Assembly (NCBI GenBank): GCA_002721705.1
Contig: PBLJ01000011.1
Coordinates: forward strand, 1-43,025
Direction: 5' to 3'
Length of the DNA: 43,025 nucleotides
DNA from: Opitutia bacterium
Lineage (GTDB): Bacteria > Verrucomicrobiota > Verrucomicrobiia > Opitutales > Seribacteraceae
The position numbers were made by a program, and so were the translations under genes. The notes beneath the pieces were generated by a model, which ran no database searches, was not told the DNA's origin, and saw only the letters and a program-made list of their open reading frames with translations. This document shows positions 1 through 8,156 of the stretch, in pieces; the first letter of the stretch is position 1; each line of letters opens with the position of its first letter.

Positions 1-53
1 CTCATGCCTAAATATTAGAAACAGGTCAAATGGCGGCAATTCTTTTTCGAAAA

Positions 54-130
54 TGGTCGGGACGGGGAGATTTGAACTCCCGACCTCCACACCCCCAGTG
101 TGGCGCGCTGCCAGACTGCGCTACGTCCCG
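54..130 (-). tRNA. tRNA-Pro (anticodon GGG), CCA encoded
   Basis: Read on the minus strand, the 7-bp acceptor stem CGGGACG pairs with CGTCCCG. The anticodon stem CCACA/TGTGG encloses the loop CTGGGGG, giving anticodon GGG, which reads proline CCC and CCU codons. The T arm GGGAG-TTCAAAT-CTCCC is standard. The first pair is C1-G72 and the discriminator is A73, both typical of bacterial tRNA-Pro. The 3' CCA is encoded (bases 54-56). No clear promoter or terminator is visible around it, and the 168 bases between it and the next gene hold nothing I recognise. Confidence 0.96.
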
Positions 131-298
131 TTCCATTCATGATTCAACCAAAAAAAGGTGGCAAATCAGGGTTCGTGGAAACTGCCCCATGCGGCATGCC
201 AAGTCAAGCGAAAGACCTTATTAGGTTGAGTTCGGAAAATTACGTAAAAGTGGAAATTTGCATTGATTCCCGAAGACGAAGAACTTAGTTTGTAGGTT

Positions 299-841
299 AT
301 GAAACTCCACCGTTTCTCCATGTTTTTCACCGGTTTGCTTATCGCGGCCGGTTTCGTTCACGCCGCCACGGTCAAGCCTCCCAAGGATGCCGTGCCCTTC
401 CGAGGAAACCACTACAAGGCCTTTCTCGACACCAACAGCACTTGGTGGGAAGCCAAGTTCGCTTGCGAGGATCTTGGTGGCGCCTTGGTCGCGATCACCA
501 CGGCTCAGGAGAATGAATTCATCAGGCGACAAGCCAAGGGCCGGCTTATTTGGCTAGGAGGCACCGACGAATTCAAGGAAGGTACCTGGACTTGGGACAA
601 CGGTGAAAAATTCGTGTTCAAGCACTGGGGCAAGGGTCAACCGAGCGCTACGACGGGTTACAACTTTCTCGTGCTCGACGGCAAGGACGGCAAGTGGAAG
701 GACGCCACGGACTTCTCCGGCAAGGTGAAGGGTTACGTTTGCGAATGGAAAGGCACTGCGCCCAAGGACGCCGGCCCCAAGGATGAGGAATTGAAGCCTC
801 CTTTGGCCAAACTATCCGCGCCCGCTCCCAAGAAAAAGTAG
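299..841 (+). CDS. Secreted C-type-lectin-like domain protein
   Basis: A 180-residue protein with a signal peptide (about residues 1-22, hydrophobic FFTGLLIAAGF, cleavage near HAA) followed by one C-type-lectin-like fold. Visible landmarks are Cys56 (FACEDLGGALV), the WLGG core at 85-88, WTWDNG at 97-102, GQPS at 113-116 in the place of the EPN/QPD calcium-site triad, and Cys148 in YVCEW. Cys56 and Cys148 fit the conserved outer disulfide. The QPS triad and the absence of a clear WND motif make classical calcium-dependent sugar binding doubtful. The tail (151-180) is Pro/Lys/Ala rich and ends in KKK. Ligand unknown; it probably acts in the periplasm or outside the cell. It stands alone, followed by a strong hairpin terminator. 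Confidence 0.85.
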   Translation: MKLHRFSMFFTGLLIAAGFVHAATVKPPKDAVPFRGNHYKAFLDTNSTWWEAKFACEDLGGALVAITTAQENEFIRRQAKGRLIWLGGTDEFKEGTWTWDNGEKFVFKHWGKGQPSATTGYNFLVLDGKDGKWKDATDFSGKVKGYVCEWKGTAPKDAGPKDEELKPPLAKLSAPAPKKK

Positions 842-862
842 TTTCTTCCGTACTCTTTATTG

Positions 863-897
863 AAAAGCCAAGCTCCTCCGGGAGCTTGGCTTTTTTT
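863..897. terminator. Bidirectional rho-independent terminator
   Basis: A 12-bp perfect stem, AAGCCAAGCTCC (865-876) with GGAGCTTGGCTT (881-892), closes a TCCG loop and runs into a T tract on the plus strand. The stem is flanked by A residues on its left side, so it also works as a hairpin plus short T run on the minus strand. It lies between the convergent lectin-like gene and tgt and probably terminates both. Confidence 0.9.
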
Positions 898-909
898 CGT
901 CCTCTTGGA

Positions 910-2070
910 TCAAGCCGAAAGGTTTTGCCGGTTGCCCTCCCCTTCTTCGTATCGTTCGATCCAACTGTTGGACCACGACGCGAAATCGCCTGCCAAAACC
1001 CGGTTACGGGCCTCCTCGAGCAGCGATACGAAGAAACGCAGGTTGTGCAGGCTCAACAGTATGGAGCCGAGCATTTCGCCGGCGCAAACGAGATGCCGCA
1101 AGTACGACCGCGTGTATTCCACGCTGGCAAAGCAATCGGTTTCGGCGTCGAGAGGCGAATCATCGTTGCGAAACCGCTCGTTTTTCAAGTTGATGCGCCC
1201 TTCTGCCGTGAACGCCGTCCCATGCCTGGCCGCCCTGGTTGGCATCACGCAGTCGAACATGTCGGCTCCCATGGCGATCATTTTCAGCAACTGAGGGGGC
1301 GTCCCCACGCCCATGACGTAGCGTGGTTTGTCATCCGGAAGAGCTTCCGCGGTCATTGCCACCTGATCCAGCATTTCGCTTTCACTTTCCCCGACGCTGA
1401 CTCCTCCTATGGCGTAACCGGGCAAATCCAATGCGACCAACGCCTCGGCTGAACGCAGTCGAAGTGTCTCGAAACGGCCGCCTTGGGCTATACCGAACAA
1501 ATGCCTGCCCTTGTCGGGGCTGGCCGACTGCATCCAGGCGTCTTTGCATTTTTCCGCCCATAAAGTGGTGCGACGTACCGCCTCCACGATGGTTTCCTCG
1601 TCGGCATCTCCCGAGGGGCACTCGTCAAGGCACATGGCGACGTCGGATTGCAGCGCGTTTTGAACGTCAATGGCTTCTTGAGGGCCGAGGAAGAATTCGC
1701 TGCCATCGAGGTGGGAGCGAAAGGTCACTCCTTGGTCGTCCAGCTTGCGAAGCTTGGCCAAGCTGTAAACTTGAAAGCCTCCGCTGTCGGTGAGTATGGG
1801 ACCTTGCCAACCCATGAAGGAACCCAATCCACCACGTTCATTTATCAAGTCATGGCCCGGTCGAAGTCGCAAATGATAGGTGTTCCCCAAGATAATCTTG
1901 GCTTTTACCGTTTGGAGGAGGTCGCGCGGAAGCACGCCCTTGACCGTGCCTTGGGTCCCAACGGGCATGAAAACGGGCGTTGGAACGGACCCTTTCGATG
2001 CCTGCAGTTCGCCTGCTCGGGCGCTGGTTTTTGCGTCCTTGGATTCAAGCTGGAAGGGAGTTGCTGTCAT
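910..2070 (-). CDS. tgt: Queuine/preQ1 tRNA-ribosyltransferase (Tgt) with degenerate zinc site
   Basis: At 386 residues it has family length. Tgt exchanges guanine-34 of GUN-anticodon tRNAs for preQ1 in queuosine synthesis. Family landmarks are present: ILTDSGGFQVYSL with general base D95, MCLDECP with D149, GIAQGG (193-198), YAIGGVSVGE (219-228) and MFDCVMPTRAARHG with nucleophile D273. The usual zinc motif CxCxxC...H is altered to T311-D-C313-F-A-S316...H342, so two of the three cysteine ligands are replaced by Thr and Ser while the rest of that region (YLRHL, AGEML, HNLRF) is intact. The enzyme may be stable without zinc, or may have shifted in role. It starts at an ATG and ends convergent with the lectin-like gene, sharing its terminator. 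No other queuosine gene is in the window. Confidence 0.93.
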   Translation of the reverse strand: MTATPFQLESKDAKTSARAGELQASKGSVPTPVFMPVGTQGTVKGVLPRDLLQTVKAKIILGNTYHLRLRPGHDLINERGGLGSFMGWQGPILTDSGGFQVYSLAKLRKLDDQGVTFRSHLDGSEFFLGPQEAIDVQNALQSDVAMCLDECPSGDADEETIVEAVRRTTLWAEKCKDAWMQSASPDKGRHLFGIAQGGRFETLRLRSAEALVALDLPGYAIGGVSVGESESEMLDQVAMTAEALPDDKPRYVMGVGTPPQLLKMIAMGADMFDCVMPTRAARHGTAFTAEGRINLKNERFRNDDSPLDAETDCFASVEYTRSYLRHLVCAGEMLGSILLSLHNLRFFVSLLEEARNRVLAGDFASWSNSWIERYEEGEGNRQNLSA

Positions 2071-2260
2071 GCGTCGCTGTAATAGCCTGTAAATTAAAAT
2101 GAGATCGAGGGAGCGTAACCTCTGCCGAACATATGGTGTATTATTCCTGTTATTGACTGCGGATAAAATGAAAAATTTTCTTTAAAATCCTACAATGTGC
2201 AGTTTGATAATCTAATCGAATTCAAAACCAAGTAATTTTCGAAACCTTCGTAACTTTACT

Positions 2261-3595
2261 GTGAAAGCAATTGTCAGATTCTTCGCATACCTCGTCGTGG
2301 CAACAATGCCCGGCCTCTCGATTCTCGGGCAACCCTCGCCTCCAGCGACAGGTGCCGTAGAAATCACCCGGGTAATTCCGGGCCTCGATCCCGCAGTGGC
2401 CAAGAACCTAGCGGATGGGGCATCGGGTTTGGCGGCGCAACGACTTGGCGGCAATGCCGCTGATGCCACCGGTCTTCGTTTGCTTCAGTTTGCCAAGGCT
2501 TTGGATTCAAAGAACAAGAACGTGCTTTATTTGGAGGCCTTGCGGGGCTTCAACCGTGAGATCAATGCCGCTAGTGTTCCCGTAAAAGTGACCGTGCCTC
2601 AGTACGTGGCATACCTTTTGTCGCTGGCCCAAAAGATGGAAGCCTCTTATCTGCAGATTCTCTATTTCAACGTGATCGAGTTGCTTGATCCCACGCAACG
2701 CCTGGTAATCATCGAGAAGCACCGGGCAAAGGAAAATGGCTTGGTTACTGATTTCGATGGCGTGATCAGGCGATTGGCCAATTCGTTTCCAACTCCCCCA
2801 CCGCGACCGAAGCCACTTCTTGCTGCCAACACGGCCAAACGCTTGGCGGACGGCGCCACCAAGTTGGCGGAAGAACAATTCAACGGGGAGGGGCGCGCCA
2901 GCAAAGCGGGTCTCACCTTATTGGAATTTGCCATTGCGATAGATCCATCGAACGACAACGCGCTATTCCTGAGGGCATTGTTGTTGGGCAACCATACTCT
3001 TCAACCTCTTGCGATTGAATTTTCCAAGGATCAGTATTTCGCTTATCTGAAGGAGGTCGTCGCAGAAACCACAAACGATACCGTGAAGCTCCTGCTTCAC
3101 CATCTCGCCCTCTTGAAGAACCAAGGAGATCCCACTGCGTTGGTTGCCCTTCAAAAAGCAAAAGTCGAGGGTAAGGACATTGTCTTCCAGTCACTGATCG
3201 ACAGCTTGAATCGTCAAACCTATGCCAATTCTCCAGGGTCTACAGTCGGGCCTTTCAACCCCTCCGACACCGGTGGATCGACTGGGGGCGTCAAACCTAC
3301 GCTAGACGAACGGCTGCGGAACGCGAAATTGAAGGATACTTTGATTAGCCGCAAATGGACTTTGAACAATTTGAAGACGAAAGAAGACTGGTTCTTCGAG
3401 TTTCGCCTTGTCGGAGCCGCCACCGAAGCAAAAGGCACCTGCAGGGGGCGTCGCGGCAATAACCTGCATTCATGGAAACTTTGGGAAATTCGGAATTCGA
3501 TTCTCATAATCGACGGATACGTCAGGTTCGAGTTTGATGATCGACGTCGGCAGTGGGTCCAGTCGGGCGGACGCACCGATATGTTTCTTCGTTGA
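2261..3595 (+). CDS. Secreted protein with duplicated helical domain (function unknown)
   Basis: A 444-residue protein from a GTG start, with an N-terminal signal peptide (residues 1-24, FFAYLVVATMPGLSILG). I do not recognise the family. Two copies of one helical unit are visible: residues 47-160 (AKNLADGASGLAAQRLGGNA, then LLQFAKALDSKNKNVLYLEAL) and 192-305 (AKRLADGATKLAEEQFNGEG, then LLEFAIAIDPSNDNALFLRAL). Each copy looks like a TPR-type helical pair followed by a QYxAYL segment. A Pro/Gly/Ser-rich linker (322-345) leads to a beta-rich C-terminal domain (360-444) with several Trp and Phe residues. It has the look of a periplasmic binding or scaffold protein. An ATG at 2306 is an alternative start, but it would cut the signal peptide. 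It is divergent from tgt and convergent with the GH13 gene. Confidence 0.7.
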   Translation: MKAIVRFFAYLVVATMPGLSILGQPSPPATGAVEITRVIPGLDPAVAKNLADGASGLAAQRLGGNAADATGLRLLQFAKALDSKNKNVLYLEALRGFNREINAASVPVKVTVPQYVAYLLSLAQKMEASYLQILYFNVIELLDPTQRLVIIEKHRAKENGLVTDFDGVIRRLANSFPTPPPRPKPLLAANTAKRLADGATKLAEEQFNGEGRASKAGLTLLEFAIAIDPSNDNALFLRALLLGNHTLQPLAIEFSKDQYFAYLKEVVAETTNDTVKLLLHHLALLKNQGDPTALVALQKAKVEGKDIVFQSLIDSLNRQTYANSPGSTVGPFNPSDTGGSTGGVKPTLDERLRNAKLKDTLISRKWTLNNLKTKEDWFFEFRLVGAATEAKGTCRGRRGNNLHSWKLWEIRNSILIIDGYVRFEFDDRRRQWVQSGGRTDMFLR

Positions 3596-3606
3596 AGCCC
3601 TCGCCT

Positions 3607-6069
3607 TTATTGAATTTGCCATAGGGCAAGCTCAGTGGGTGGCAGTACGATTTCCCCGCTCTCGCTCCTTTGGAATTTGTCGTCTAATCCGTGATGGCTG
3701 AAGTTTGCGACGGTTGCCAGCAAGGTGGGCGTTCCCAAGGCTTCCGGGACAACGGATAATGGGGCTTCCTCTTCATGGGGATTGATCGCGAAGAGGCATT
3801 GAGGCCATTGCGATTCCCTGTTGGCATTGAGAAGCAGCGCAGCTGCGGAACCTTGGTCGGCCCGGTATTCTTGCCAGAACGAGTCATCCGGGTATTTATC
3901 CCACCGAAGCATCTCGCCCTTTTCGGACAAACGAAACGAGACCCAAGCACCGCAATAACGGTGGAGATCGGCAAAGCGTTCGAGTCGCTTGTAATCCAAG
4001 ACGTTTAGGTCGCCTCTACGGTAGGTGTTTCCGTGACCTGATTTTGACCGAAGAAAATCCTGCCCCGCTGCCAACATGGGAACGCCCAAGGCGAAGAGCG
4101 TGAGCCCAATGGCCAGACGAGCTCGCTTCTTGTCAAGATCGGTCGGTTTGCGGCCGTCTCGACGATGGTTTTCAGTGATTTCATCGATGAAGCAATGATC
4201 ATCGTGTGACTCTACGTAATTAACGGACTGGCATGGGCGGTCATAGGCATTCCCCGGGGATCCCTTCAAGTAATGGATGACTCCGTCGGCATCGCCTTTG
4301 CCTTGTACGTAATCCCGAATGAAATCCCTAAAGCCGTCGTTCCAGGATGAATAGGAGGTCGGTCCCAGTTGCTCATCGATCCTGCCGCGAAAACTCCATG
4401 GCTCTGCGATCAATAAAACCGAGGGCTTCACTTTGCGCAGGGCGCTCTCTATCTCCTTGAGCAAAGGGAACTCGAGCAATTCGGCCAAGTCGAAGCGAAA
4501 GCCGTCGACGTCGAATTCCTCGACCCATCGCACCAAGCTGTCCACGATTAACCGACGAGTCATGGGAGCGTTTCGTCTCAAATCGTTGCCGCAACCGCTC
4601 CAGTTCCTTGGCTCGAGGGACTCGTCATGATCGAAATAATACGCCTTGTCGAGCAAGGCCAAATGGGCAGGGATTCCAACGTGATTGTATACTACGTCTA
4701 GGACGACGGCGATACCGCTCTCGTGGAAGGCTTCCACCACGGCGCGAAGTTCCTCGATTCCCGAGCCCGACACCGGATCCCTGGAGTAGGCGCTGGCCGG
4801 AGCAAAGTAATTAACCGGCATGTATCCCCAGTGATATTCCTCGGGCTCCAGGCTGTCGAATTCTTGTACGGGCTGCAGCTCAATTGCATTCACGCCGAGG
4901 GATCTCAAGTAATTTCCTTTGTCCAATGCCCATTTGCGTAAACCTGAAAACCCCATTCGCTCGATGGGTGATAGAGGAAGGGTGGATTCAGCCAAGAGGT
5001 CGCGGAGGTGGCATTCCACGATTACGAGATCTCGCATGGGAGGAGGCTCGAAGGGTGTTTTCGTGGAGGGAAGTCGATCCGGTGAAATGACTACCCCCGG
5101 GCCACTTCGCGAAAGAGAAGCGCGAGCATAGGGGTCTAGTATCGGCGCCGTGAAGTCAAAACCTGCGCTTTCATCATCTTCCGGGCCTGCCACCCTGTAA
5201 CGATATAAATGACCGGACAGATCAGTCGGGAAATCGATTTCCCAAGACCCGTCTTCGGACGCTTGCATGGAATGATTCTTGAAGTCCTGCTTCGAGGTTG
5301 TTTCTGAAAGTTCCAAGATCACTTGGCTTGCCCGCGGCGAAAAAACGCGAAACAGCGTTCTCTCTCCTTCCACCATGGCGCCCATGGCCTTGTCACTGCC
5401 TAGCTCAAGCAAGTCTCCGGGATGGAAAATGGGCCATGCAGCTCGATGTTCTCCATCGTTCCAGACGAGGACGTTTTGTTTGGCGAGCGTCTCCCCAGCT
5501 GGTATTTCGAAGCGAAAAAGTCGATCTCCACGGCAATTTGGCTCAAATACGAAATTATACCGTCCCGGCTCGATGATTTCTCTGTTGGGAGCTGCCTCGT
5601 GCACCTCGAGCCATTGGCGATCGGCAGTTACGAACTTGAACGAGAAGGCGCCATGTTTGGCCAATTTGGACATAGGGACTTCCAAGGTGAGTTGCTGGCT
5701 TCCTTGAATCGGTCGAGGGTGCATCTCCCATTCCGGGGATCCAATGGCATGCGCCCATTCGTTCAGCGACGAGGCAAAGTACAATCGAGTGTTTTTCTTG
5801 AATCTTTCGGGCCATCCACGGCCTGATGCAAGGAAGCGAACGTTGTCACCAAGGATTTGATAACCCGAAAGCATAGCCACTTCTTCTGCCGGAAGGGGCT
5901 CCAGATTGGCCAAGGGAGCTTCCTCGTTTCCCCAAAACAACGGGGGTGAGCTTGGTTGCGACCACGCTTGCCGCAATTGAACGATACCCTCTCTCGAGGA
6001 AAGGCAACGTACGCGTTTGATACTCTGATTCACAAAGCTGGAAACATTGAGCTGAGCCCTGATTGACAA
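3607..6069 (-). CDS. GH13 pullulanase / alpha-glucan debranching enzyme
   Basis: An 820-residue alpha-amylase-family enzyme. The catalytic barrel (about 345-740) has the four GH13 regions: DVVYNHVG (458-465), DGFRFDLAE (522-530, nucleophile D527), LIAEPW (553-558, acid E556) and VESHDD (619-624, D623). YHWGYMPVNYF at 412-422 is the type I pullulanase signature. Two N-terminal beta domains precede the barrel: a CBM48-like segment near 236-320 and another carbohydrate-binding-like segment near 90-175. There is no signal peptide, so a cytoplasmic role in glycogen or maltodextrin debranching is likely; substrate (pullulan or branched glycogen) cannot be told from sequence. The start is a TTG with no clear ribosome site; the next in-frame Met is residue 66, so the true start is uncertain. 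It diverges from mnmA across 44 bases. Confidence 0.85.
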   Translation of the reverse strand: MSIRAQLNVSSFVNQSIKRVRCLSSREGIVQLRQAWSQPSSPPLFWGNEEAPLANLEPLPAEEVAMLSGYQILGDNVRFLASGRGWPERFKKNTRLYFASSLNEWAHAIGSPEWEMHPRPIQGSQQLTLEVPMSKLAKHGAFSFKFVTADRQWLEVHEAAPNREIIEPGRYNFVFEPNCRGDRLFRFEIPAGETLAKQNVLVWNDGEHRAAWPIFHPGDLLELGSDKAMGAMVEGERTLFRVFSPRASQVILELSETTSKQDFKNHSMQASEDGSWEIDFPTDLSGHLYRYRVAGPEDDESAGFDFTAPILDPYARASLSRSGPGVVISPDRLPSTKTPFEPPPMRDLVIVECHLRDLLAESTLPLSPIERMGFSGLRKWALDKGNYLRSLGVNAIELQPVQEFDSLEPEEYHWGYMPVNYFAPASAYSRDPVSGSGIEELRAVVEAFHESGIAVVLDVVYNHVGIPAHLALLDKAYYFDHDESLEPRNWSGCGNDLRRNAPMTRRLIVDSLVRWVEEFDVDGFRFDLAELLEFPLLKEIESALRKVKPSVLLIAEPWSFRGRIDEQLGPTSYSSWNDGFRDFIRDYVQGKGDADGVIHYLKGSPGNAYDRPCQSVNYVESHDDHCFIDEITENHRRDGRKPTDLDKKRARLAIGLTLFALGVPMLAAGQDFLRSKSGHGNTYRRGDLNVLDYKRLERFADLHRYCGAWVSFRLSEKGEMLRWDKYPDDSFWQEYRADQGSAAALLLNANRESQWPQCLFAINPHEEEAPLSVVPEALGTPTLLATVANFSHHGLDDKFQRSESGEIVLPPTELALWQIQ

Positions 6070-6113
6070 CCGAAAAATCTTTTTATTCGTTAATTTGTCA
6101 CTAATCTACGAGG

Positions 6114-7193
6114 ATGACAGGTGAATCCCAAAAGGTATTGGTCGGTTTGTCGGGTGGGGTCGACAGTTCCGTCGCGGCCCTTTTGTTGCAACGCCAAGGG
6201 TACGATGTGTCCGGAGTGTATTTACGGACTTGGATGCAGGAGGATTTTCCTTGGGGTGATTGCCCTTCCGCCCAAGACGTCGAAGATGCGGGAAAGGCAG
6301 CCGACGCCATGGGCATTCCCTTTGAAGTCGTCAATCTGATCGATGAATATCGGGAAAAAGTGGTCGAATACATGATCCAAGGGTATTCCAAGGGTCGGAC
6401 CCCGAACCCGGACGTAATGTGCAACCGAGAAATCAAGTTCGGAGTCTTTCTGGATTATGCCCTCAGGGCTGGTTTCGATAAGGTGGCCACGGGGCATTAT
6501 TGTCGTCGTGTCGAGGAAGACGGGGCAGTCCAGCTCTGGGAAGGCGCCGACAAGAACAAGGATCAGTCATATTTCCTCGCATTGGTTCGAGCAGGGCGTC
6601 TGGATCGAGTTTTGTTTCCGCTGGGAGGGATGCAGAAAGCGGAAGTCCGAACAGAAGCTGAGAACCGTGGCTTGCCGAATGCAGCAAGGAAAGACAGCCA
6701 AGGGATTTGCTTTCTTGGCAAAGTGAAGGTGAATGAGTTTCTCCGCGAGTTCATCCCGGATTGCCCAGGTGAAATAGTGGATGTGAAAGGAACGAAACTT
6801 GGGCGACATTTAGGGCTCCACCGCTATACGATTGGGCAACGCAAGGGAATCGGGGTGCCGTCCAATAGCGACGACGAGCACTTCGTGGTGGTAGCGAAGC
6901 GGGCCCGTAGCAATGAACTTGTAGTGGCATTCGAGAGCGCTCAAGAGCATGGTCTCTACGAGCGTCGATTCTTGGTCGAGGACCTTAACTTTCTCGGTGA
7001 CCCCATCTTCGAGGAGCGGGAATTATTGGCCAAGCCTCGTTATAGAGATCCCTCACAAGCCATTCTCTTCAAACCTCAGGTGAATGGGACTGCGGAAATC
7101 GTTTTTGATGAACCGCAACGAGCCTTGGCTTCCGGTCAGATGATCGCCCTGTATGAAGGTGAAAAACTTTTGGGTGGGGGATTCTACAGCTAA
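6114..7193 (+). CDS. mnmA: tRNA-uridine 2-sulfurtransferase (MnmA)
   Basis: A 359-residue enzyme that thiolates uridine 34 of Lys, Glu and Gln tRNAs using ATP and a sulfur relay. The PP-loop SGGVDSS lies at residues 13-19. The catalytic pair is Cys103 (NPDVMCNREIKFG) and Cys199 (SQGICFLG). GHYCRR and KDQSYFL belong to the conserved core, and the C-terminal beta domain (from about 215, with HRYTIGQRKGIGV) is complete. Length and domain order are normal. The ATG start has no strong ribosome site. The next gene follows 55 bases downstream on the same strand. I am confident of the assignment. Confidence 0.95.
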   Translation: MTGESQKVLVGLSGGVDSSVAALLLQRQGYDVSGVYLRTWMQEDFPWGDCPSAQDVEDAGKAADAMGIPFEVVNLIDEYREKVVEYMIQGYSKGRTPNPDVMCNREIKFGVFLDYALRAGFDKVATGHYCRRVEEDGAVQLWEGADKNKDQSYFLALVRAGRLDRVLFPLGGMQKAEVRTEAENRGLPNAARKDSQGICFLGKVKVNEFLREFIPDCPGEIVDVKGTKLGRHLGLHRYTIGQRKGIGVPSNSDDEHFVVVAKRARSNELVVAFESAQEHGLYERRFLVEDLNFLGDPIFEERELLAKPRYRDPSQAILFKPQVNGTAEIVFDEPQRALASGQMIALYEGEKLLGGGFYS

Positions 7194-7248
7194 AGCTTTC
7201 ATTCCGACTTGATTCATCGGGCAAGCTGATGATGATATTCAGCGAGAG

Positions 7249-7932
7249 ATGCGATTACGACTTTCAAAATTCGCCAAGATGCGGATTCCTTTTCAGGAAG
7301 ACGACATCCCGCTTAAAACGAGCGACAAGATAGAGGAACACTTGCAAAACGGTGTTTCCTTTCTGCAGGCGCAGCATGAGGTGCTTGCCCGCATCTTGGG
7401 AATACTCGAGGAGATTAATCGAATGATACCCAGTGTGGGCGCTTCTCCTTCGGCTACGGAATTGAAAGAGCTTTTGTCCAGGTATCGAGATTTGCAAGGA
7501 GAGCTGCAATGGCTCGGGACCCTTGAGTTCAATGATCGCAACTTATTCAGCCCGGATGAGCGGGTGCGTTCCTTCAAACTCTTTCGAACGGCCAGTAGAA
7601 ACGTTCCGAAAATCAAGCGTTTCCCTATTCTTTTGCGGCTTGATCCCATTGTGGAATGCAGTACGCCAGAGAACCTTTCCGGCGCCGAGCTTCGTGAAGC
7701 CCTTAACGCCATCAATGAAATGATTGGTCAAAACACCGCTGCGGAAAGCGATCTTCGCAACTGCTTCACCTTGCTTGCCGGTGAACCGGCCCCTGCTAGG
7801 GAGCTTCACTTTACGGAACAAAAAACACAGTCTTGGGTAGCCGAGATCATGGTGCGTTCGAATCCACTTCTTGCCCAAGCTCACTTGGATGCGGATCAAT
7901 TGCAGCGACTCTTACATGAAAATGCGTCGTGA
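7249..7932 (+). CDS. Short flagellin-like protein (D1/D0 helices only)
   Basis: A 227-residue protein that resembles a minimal flagellin at both ends. Residues 26-110 (LQNGVSFLQAQHEVLARILG, then LQGELQWLGTLEFNDRNLFS) follow the flagellin N-terminal D1 pattern, where NAQDGISLLQ... leads through a helix to TEFNGKKLF. Residues 146-223 (ALNAINEMIGQNTAAESDLR, then PLLAQAHLDADQLQRLL) follow the C-terminal pattern of RAQLGAxQNRL and MLAQANQxPQxVLxLL. There is no D2/D3 insertion and the usual first D0 helix is missing. No flagellar export or motor gene is nearby. It ends inside a GTGA overlap with the next gene, so the two are translationally coupled. Function unknown: it could be a filament-forming or cap-like protein, or a repurposed flagellin. 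Met11 is a possible later start. Confidence 0.7.
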   Translation: MRLRLSKFAKMRIPFQEDDIPLKTSDKIEEHLQNGVSFLQAQHEVLARILGILEEINRMIPSVGASPSATELKELLSRYRDLQGELQWLGTLEFNDRNLFSPDERVRSFKLFRTASRNVPKIKRFPILLRLDPIVECSTPENLSGAELREALNAINEMIGQNTAAESDLRNCFTLLAGEPAPARELHFTEQKTQSWVAEIMVRSNPLLAQAHLDADQLQRLLHENAS

Positions 7933-8138
7933 GCCACTTGGGTCAGCGTAGTTCCAACTCCAAGGGAAACCCATTTCTGGGCGTTCATTTCGTCAATTGC
8001 GGCGCATACAGTCGTATCTACAGAAATCACCAAGGGACCGCTTACGTGGGGCGATGCCCTCGTTGCATGTATCCCATTCGCGTGAGAATTGGACCCGATG
8101 GTAGTGGGCACCGCTTTTTCAAGGCTTTCTGCCCCTGA
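7929..8138 (+). CDS. Small four-cysteine protein coupled to flagellin-like gene
   Basis: A 69-residue protein whose GTG start overlaps the stop of the flagellin-like gene (GTGA at 7929-7932), implying coupled translation. Cysteines at 24, 43, 46 (CPRC) and 68 could bind one zinc ion. The middle (FVNCGAYSRIYRNHQGTAYV) and the stretch YPIRVRIGPDGSGHRFF look like a conserved compact fold rather than random translation. I believe similar small proteins occur in Planctomycetes and Verrucomicrobia, but that is memory and unchecked. No function is known to me. The 18 bases after it lead to the convergent end of priA. Confidence 0.7.
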   Translation: MSHLGQRSSNSKGNPFLGVHFVNCGAYSRIYRNHQGTAYVGRCPRCMYPIRVRIGPDGSGHRFFKAFCP

Positions 8139-8156
8139 TCGCCTCCTGGTCCTGAC

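Noticed and set aside
30-288. Two short open frames over the tRNA-Pro and the sequence after it
   Set aside because: They read through a clear tRNA gene on the other strand and have no protein-like pattern.
886-1452. Plus-strand open frame of 188 codons inside tgt
   Set aside because: Its peptide has the odd composition of an antisense shadow, while the minus strand gives a full Tgt.
2153-2196. TTGACT and TACAAT as a promoter for the gene at 2261
   Set aside because: The two elements are too far apart (over 30 bases) to act as one -35/-10 pair.
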